From contig QZCP01000363.1 in assembly GCA_003956705.1 (NCBI GenBank), forward strand, positions 1 through 41,757: DNA of 41,757 nt, in the 5' to 3' direction. Each line of letters starts with the position of its first letter. The stretch's first letter is position 1. This DNA is from Brevipalpus yothersi. Its lineage: Eukaryota; Arthropoda; Arachnida; Trombidiformes; Tenuipalpidae. The notes beneath the pieces are model-generated. The model saw nothing but the letters and a program-made list of their open reading frames with translations. It ran no database searches and was not told the DNA's origin. Below, in pieces: positions 34,634-41,757 of this stretch. The translations under genes and the position numbers were made by a program.

Positions 34634-36533
34634 ATCCTTCCTCTTTAAATGAGAAATCATCAATCTTGCTCCTAATCAAAAGGATTTTCAACGAAATCAT
34701 CTTTTTTCATCTCTCTTTCTCTGTTTCTCTACTCTCTCGGTAAGAGGGAAAAGAGATGCGGCTCTGTGGAAAAAAGTTGGGCCAACAGTGAACAGAATAT
34801 ATAAAATGAAAAGGAGGAAGAGGAGGAGGAGAAGATGGAGAAAAAAGGAGGAAATAAGTGGGATAAAAATGAATAGATCACGCTACATTTGTCCATGATA
34901 AAAACAATTATCATCACTGGATGATCATCTCGAATTATCATCTTCATCAATGGGAACAAAAGCTTGTAAGTAGCGAAAATAAATGAATTACACAGCTTTC
35001 TCCATTTTCTTCCTCATCCCAAGCATCAATTTTGATATACACAACACCCAATTCAAATTCACCCATCTGCAAAAAAGCGCGCCAAAAGTTTTGTCGCAAC
35101 AGCTTGAACTGCATGGCTTGTATATCATGTCTCTCTCTCTTCCAAAATTATGTCAACTTTGTTAACATTTAGTATCTTTTCTATTCTTTGAATGCCCTCT
35201 CCTATTATGATTATCAATCTACTCTCTCTCTCTCCAGCATCTTCTGTCTTCTCTCAATGATCACCATTCGATCGATGCCTTCCGTTGATCCCGTTCATCT
35301 CATGAATGAAGTGAACATTTTTTCTCACTTCAAGAATCTCTCTTTCTTTCCTCTCTGTATGTGTATCTCTATGGTACTAAATTAATGATCGCATCAGTCG
35401 ATGATAGAAAAGCAAAAGATAAAAAGCATCCTCTCAAGTCTCTTCTTGCTTTCTTACTTTTTTCCTCCCTTCATCTCTCTCTCTTTCTCTTTCTCCTATG
35501 GCTTTTCATGGCTTTGACTGATTCAATCTATTGCTTTTGCAAAACTTTTCGTGTGAAACGCTGGCGAACGAGTCGACTATTATTCGGGCATCATGGGATC
35601 CCGATTCTGACAAGCAACATTGTTTCCCATATTTCATGGAGGATGCCACTGAATTTATCCACACTCTCTTTCTTTTTCTCTTTCTCTTCTTTTTGCTGTC
35701 CATGTGGTAAGCTCAATTTTTCCATCCATGTCCTCCACTCTCTGCATGCTCTTTATATATTGTTCATTCCATTGTTTTTGGGCCTCTCAAGTTTCTTGTG
35801 TTCCTGATATTTCATGATGAACAGAATCTTTCTTCCTCACACACATTCTCTCACTCAGAAGCTTTCATCTTTCTTATGAACTCTGGAATATACACACACA
35901 AACACAAACACATGCACCCATTGCTTTTTCGTGCCCATCTCACTTCTTAGCTTCACCAATCACTGGCCTGTAAAATAATTCTCATGCAAATCATTGTGCA
36001 AACTTGTGCACGAAGCAAGCCATCCAGCCAGTCAGCTAGTGTAAGAAAGAGATACCTTTCAATGCAAATGTTAACGCAGACAGTGAACAGGAATCCAGCT
36101 CACTTTCATCTCCTTCAATCAACATTATCTTCATCACTATCATCATCATTATTATTACCCGAATATTTTCACCTCATCATCGGAATGTGTTTGTGTATAT
36201 ATATAAATTCTTGCTCACATACATAGTTTTATTAGCATCACTGTTTTTACTCCAGCATCTATTGCATATTCTGGATAAACTTCATTCACCTAGTGGCGAC
36301 AATCTTTCATGACTATATGGCCTTCATTATATTCCAAGTGGAAGAAAAAATATGGCAAAATATCAACATGTTGGCTGTTAATATATTTTATTTTCTTTGC
36401 ACATCTTTCTGCCCTTCATCCTCCTCCTTTTCTCCTCTCTTTCTCTCTCTTTTCTCATCTTCCACGTTTCCATCATCACCCATGATCATCTCATGATCTT
36501 GCCATCTCTTATGGAAAATATTCTTCCTCCTCG

Positions 36534-36535
<2 letters not shown>

Positions 36536-36571
<36 letters not shown>
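36536..36571. repeat. (GA)n microsatellite
   Basis: 36 nt of perfect GA. Confidence 0.93.
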
Positions 36572-36573
<2 letters not shown>

Positions 36574-39046
36574 CGATGACACAGGCTCCAAAATTCAATG
36601 AGAAACAGAGGAAGAGGGAACAAAATTCATGAAAAATGAAGTAGCAAAAGATGTATGAGATGTTTAAAATGCTCAAATTTTCAGCATAATATGACTGTCA
36701 AAAGATAGAGACATTCATAATTCACTGCAACATATTCAGGATCATTTTTTGGCGGGAAAAGAAAAAGTTCGTCAATCATTGTGTTCATATGATATTCCCT
36801 AGGCTATGGCACACACACAAACACACAGATATTTGAGAAAAAGAGAAAGGGGAAAGAAAATTTTTCAATGATTCCGATACAGGGGATCGAGAACAGATAT
36901 ATAAGACATTAGAACACTGGGACACACTCTTCAGAATACCAAAGCGTACCATAGAGAGAATGGGTGATGATAATTCAAATCTTTTTCTTTTCTCACTATC
37001 ATCTTGTCAACAGATAAACGATCAGCATCCTGATTGTCTATGATTTGTTTTCTATTCTTACCCATCTTTTTCTGTGTGTGTGGATCTGTTTATCAATACA
37101 AAACGGTGAAGACAGTCGAAAATCATCATACCGAAGATGAAAAAGCTTCCATAAACGAAGTGAAATAGCTTTTTTGTGTGTCTGCTGATGTGAAGAGGGA
37201 AAACACTTTTCTGGATGCTGTGTGAATGTGTATCATTGGGGTAAAAAGAGATGCTGACGAGTGAGAAAGGAAAGAGCATCTCTTCATCATTCGAAATGAT
37301 TGTAGTTAGATGGGCGTTTCGAAATAGAGCACCTTCATACCTGATGATGATAGTGGATGCTTCTTCGCCACAAGTATGACTGACACAATCAATAACAAAA
37401 GTCTGATGCTTAATGTACCATTGAAATCATTCAATTGGCTATCTTTCAATGGCCCAGAGAAAGAGAGAGCGAAAACATTTGATGACCTGTTTACTGATGA
37501 GCTTATCCTCATCGTTTTTTCCACTGTGTTTGTTCATGATTGAAGTTGGTAAAGTTTCCTGTGTGGAAATCTGTGTGGAAATAGAAAAAGGCAGATAGTT
37601 CAAGTCAAATCGTGCTGAGAACTTTTTCTCTCTCTGTGCTCCTCACTCAGGTAATCGGATAAATTTTGGCAAGAGAAAAGGGACACATTCATGATGTCGA
37701 GCTTCATTCCACAGGCTTTTCATGTGCTCATGATCTGCTTTAATGAGGTAGAATCACTTTTTTTGTCACCAAAAAAGAGGGAGACTTGAATAATTGATGA
37801 GCTTACCTACCTTTACGCATTGTGTAAGCTCACAAAATAGATGAGAAAAAAAGCTAAATCAGATAGTGATTAAGTTTTATTCCATCAAGTTGTGTGTGTG
37901 TGTGATTGAATATTTCAAAGTTACTACTTAATCAACTGTAGCTTCAATAATCATCATTATGATACATTTCACAATTTCTTTCTCTCTCTCTCAATCCCTG
38001 GAGGCTGAGATGAGGCTCACAGGATGATGAAATAGTGGCCCCGTGCGTCTGATATAGTGGCCAAAAATCGGGTTTCCAAATTCAACAAGGTCCTTCTCTT
38101 TCTCTCTTCTGGGCCCTCCCTACATGATTCATCTACATATCTAATTGTGGCCCATTCATCAATCAGAGAGGAACAAGAATCAGAGGTGTCGAAAGTGACA
38201 TACAAACATGTTGTTGCCCAATTTGATGCCTTTTTTTCTTTTCGCTCTTTCTCTTCCACACATTTTTACACATGTTTGCCTGTCTATTACAACTTTCCAT
38301 TCTTGGGTGCATACTTTTGACGAGGATCCCAAAATGAATTGAGTTGATCATCAAGTTGATTTGGATGGTAGAGAGAGAGAGAAATGCTTGGCCTGGGTTT
38401 GCTGTTCAGTGGTTGGTGCACATCACGAACCTGCATTCATTATAATCATTACATTATTGTTGGCCACAAATCGCTTACTCATGAATGGCCATTGGATTTT
38501 GGAGATACATGTGAGTACGTATGAGTTCAAACATTCTTTTTTTCCTACTATTCCGAACATGGGGAAATATGAAGAAAAGTTACATGTTCACGATGCTGTC
38601 CGCTATTGTAGATACGCTTGGAACGTGTATAAATACATATCGGAATGATGCAGGTAAGGAGCGGCTGTCTATGAATGGTGCTTGAATGGGAAGAGGAATA
38701 TTTTCAGCCTCTTGCCACTCAGGGGCATCTATCATGTATTTATATCGAATGAAACAAGAGTCGATCAAGTTGATCAGTATGACAGTTTGTCTTTGGTGTA
38801 TGATCATTGTTTCCACTCCATAGGAGTACATGCATAAAATCAATATATATGTTAAGGAAAAGAATATCAAGAGAAAGATATTCTTATGTTTATGCTTTCT
38901 CTCTCTCTTGAATATAATATTTGACTATATCAGATTGAAGAATCAGCATGTCACTCATGTAACGCTTGACATACGACATTGAGCGAAGGATGAGAGAGAG
39001 AAGGATCATCAACATCCGATGATCGGAAGATGAAGTGAGCCCAGTT

Positions 39047-39073
<27 letters not shown>
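39047..39073. repeat. Short (TC)n microsatellite
   Basis: About 27 nt of TC. Confidence 0.9.
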
Positions 39074-39078
<5 letters not shown>

Positions 39079-41569
39079 ATGCACACAAGAGAAGACAAGA
39101 GAACAGAATCAGAAATGACAATCAGAGAGGCTCGAACCTGGAGAATCTTATGGAATATCCAGGAGCTTGTATCGCTGGTGTCCAACATTTTGGTGCATAT
39201 CTGTGATTACCGTTATCCCTTTGAAGATATCTCCTCTCTTTCACATGGAATTCACTTGAATGGCTATGGAATGGTTATATGCCCAGGAAACAAGAGAGAG
39301 GAGAGAAGAGAAAAAGAATATCGTCTTGTGAGCATAGTTGAACAAAAAATATGTATCTGTGTATGTATTCCAGTCAAAAGCATCATGTTAAAGAGTGTGA
39401 AAAAAAAGTTGGCACGCCAAGACGATTCATCATGAGACAATATAAAAAAGATGAATTGAGGATATATATTTTTCCTTTTCATCTCTCTCTCAAATGTTCT
39501 GATCAGCCTTTCTTCCAGAAAGAGCCTCTCATCATGTGTAAGTTTGTGGCTCAGCAAATGATTGGATAACGATCGGTTCTGAGGCGCATTTCATGCATCC
39601 AGTAGTTGATCGGTCAACGACTTGAAGATGTTTATTGATCGATTCTATGGAATGAAGCTCTTACCAAAGTGATACTAACCGAGAAGACTTGGGAGAAAAA
39701 GAGGAGAGAGAAAAGTGAAAGAAGAGGAAGAAGATAATATTCTCTCAGACTTCACTAGACTTCTACTAGGGAATACAGAATGAAGGCTGTAAAATATATG
39801 AATTCAGTTTGTGAAGATAAAATTTTACTGGAAGTAAGATCAAGTGCATATTATTATCTGGACTCTCTCTCTTTCTCTCCATGAGTATTGTTCAGTAATG
39901 TTAAAGTGTTCACAATGATCGTAAATCTTGAGAATACATAGCTGGCAACTAGGATCCGATTGATTTAAAAATTTATGAACATATTCTCATTTACATAATT
40001 GATTGGGATGCATATTCTTTTCTTTCTCTCTCACTCTTTCTCTCAGTATTCCTTCAGCCCATGTATTCACCCAAGTTCATTGAGTTTATCAGCCGCTTGA
40101 ATCGAAACTAAAAGATGGCATACACGAGAGAAAGAGAAAATTGAGCAAGAAGAAGAGAGATGAGAGAGAGAGAAAGAGAAAGATGTAGATTAGCTGGATG
40201 AATGCTCATTTGCATGCACGAAATCGATTGAATGCATTTGCTACAGAAAACACTTTCCAGTTTTGTGGATGCGGATCAAGACCAAAGAAGAAAGGAAGAG
40301 AAAGAGGAAGCATCTCTCTTCTTTATTACTATTTTTCGATGAAATGAATGAGCAATGAGAATATGTGAAGTGAGAAAGTTTTGTTGGCTCGGTTATGTGT
40401 GTGTGAGTATGGTAATTACAAAATTTAGTAATTAAGGCCAAGACAGACAACATAATCGTTGGCATGAATCAATGGGAATTCCATATGTATGCCACACACA
40501 TAAATATACAGTCACATGGAGTCAATTGAGTGTCTCTATCAAAATATTGATCCATCATACGATTTTTTTATTAACTTTATTCTCAGGGTAACAAGCGAAT
40601 TTACTAACCAAATCTTGATGCAAATCGTGAGTGTTGATTGATGTATACACTTAACTTGGCTATGTGTGTCTATGTTGATCAGGTAGAGCAAGTTGTATCT
40701 GATTAAATGGACTACTCATCATGAGTGGTGCAACCTTTCTCAACAGTCACTGTGTGAAGGCAAAAGTTCATTTGATTAATCGAGCATCTTAATCGAAATC
40801 ACTACCTATTGAAGCACAAAATTTACTAATTTATCTATCCAGACTAGAGGCTTTTACTTTATCGATCTCACATTGTGTCTCTCTTATGGGAAGCTTTATA
40901 AGATTTTCTGATTTCTTCTTTCTCTCTCAATATTTCTCCAAGATTTATATGTATAGAATGAGAAAGCAAATGACTTGGATGTATTGTGGCGAGAAAATAA
41001 GAAAAATAGCGAGACTAGTGTGGAATATGAATGAGAAACCATTTGAAGAGAGAGAGAAAGAGAGAGGTGTAGGATCAGATGATGATGGATGAGCTGAGGT
41101 GATCATTCATTCCCCATGTCCAACCTGGGAAGATGAGGAAGAAAGATGAGTGAGAGTGGAAGAGAAAGTAAAATTGAATATCATTTCCACCAGATCATGT
41201 AAATCGGAATCTTAAAATTAGGAAAAATACTTGTATCAACATCAAGTATGGGCCCATTTCTTCCTGTCATACTTCTTGCTCGTGTTTATCATCACTGACC
41301 TCATCCGCATTTTTCTCTTCTCTTCATCTCAAGAGGATGCTGAGCGATAGAGAGAGAAAACGAGAGGCATCCAGAAGTGTTGTTAGTCGATGCTGGCTTG
41401 TAGCATCAATTCTTGGCCACTGAAACTGAGCATAGAAGATCATCGATCATGCTTGTCATCAGAATGGGAAATTGGTTATCTTACTGGCCATGGGCCTTGA
41501 TGCTGCATCTATTTTTCTCTTTCTTTTTCCAAATGATCCCTGCTCATCTCAGCACTTTTCGCATCTTTT

Positions 41570-41572
<3 letters not shown>

Positions 41573-41637
<65 letters not shown>
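41573..41637. repeat. (TC)n microsatellite
   Basis: About 64 nt of perfect TC. Confidence 0.95.
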
Positions 41638-41643
<6 letters not shown>

Positions 41644-41757
41644 CATTCAACTATAGTTGAATATATTCTCAACTATTCACTTGGCCATTGGCTCTCTGTC
41701 GGTCTTTCTCTTCCTCTATGGCTCTCAGCAAGCTACTCTCTCTCCACAGGTCTATGG

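Larger units (their letters stand above)
34172..41572. other. Gene-free stretch, right end
   Basis: Few long microsatellites. It has pyrimidine-rich zones at 34350-34420 and 35437-35500 and a patch of higher-complexity sequence at 35535-35650. Frames at 38017-38259 (minus) and 39079-39435 have mixed composition but are unrecognised. Confidence 0.5.

Noticed and set aside
35522..35710. Possible orphan exon with mixed composition and a donor-like GTAAGC at 35706
   Set aside because: There is no acceptor AG between the upstream pyrimidine tract and the open frame, the upstream stop at 35519 blocks extension, and I recognise no family.
39121..39150. tRNA T-arm-like GGTTCGAGCC on the minus strand
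   Set aside because: The flanking bases do not form the required 5-bp T stem, and no acceptor or anticodon arm is present.

Overview
This is a eukaryotic nuclear genomic window. It shows canonical GT-AG introns in one recognisable gene, very dense dinucleotide microsatellites, two assembly gaps (N runs at 11545-12013 and 26507-27061), and no prokaryotic gene organisation. The sequence is AT-leaning with many (GA/TC)n, (CA/TG)n, (CAT)n, (GAA)n and (AAT)n tracts. The gene has short introns (about 0.5 and 0.7 kb) and His-, Asn- and Ser-rich low-complexity protein segments. I infer an arthropod, plausibly a mite, but the sequence alone does not prove the species or even the class.

The only gene I can support with confidence is a complete three-exon Kruppel-like factor of the KLF6/KLF7 (Drosophila luna) type on the + strand, coding span 12735-14815. 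Exons 12735-12833, 13323-13932 and 14640-14815 join to 885 nt, giving a 294-residue protein. It has the KLF6/7-specific N-terminal block, an acidic and serine-rich middle, and three C-terminal C2H2 zinc fingers with the KLF DNA-recognition residues. About 300 nt upstream of its ATG lies a promoter-like cluster: an NRF1/Ewg-type site, two CCAAT boxes exactly 10 bp apart, and a 19-bp perfect palindrome. The probable 3' UTR contains a long imperfect hairpin (15079-15185).

Left of the gene (1-12.4 kb) is apparently intergenic sequence, or undetected intron, punctuated by long (TC)n/(GA)n tracts. One weak protein-like open frame lies on the minus strand (3612-3833). Right of the gene (about 15.2-41.8 kb) is similar: roughly 20 more (GA/TC)n tracts, a compound 8-mer satellite, a G-quadruplex motif at 19811-19834, and no recognisable coding sequence. 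An isolated transcription-factor gene in a gene-poor, microsatellite-rich neighbourhood fits a developmental regulator with large flanking regulatory DNA, but that is inference. I found no convincing new multi-gene system. The observations most worth checking are the promoter cluster, the 3' UTR hairpin, the G4 motif and the GA/TC tract landscape.
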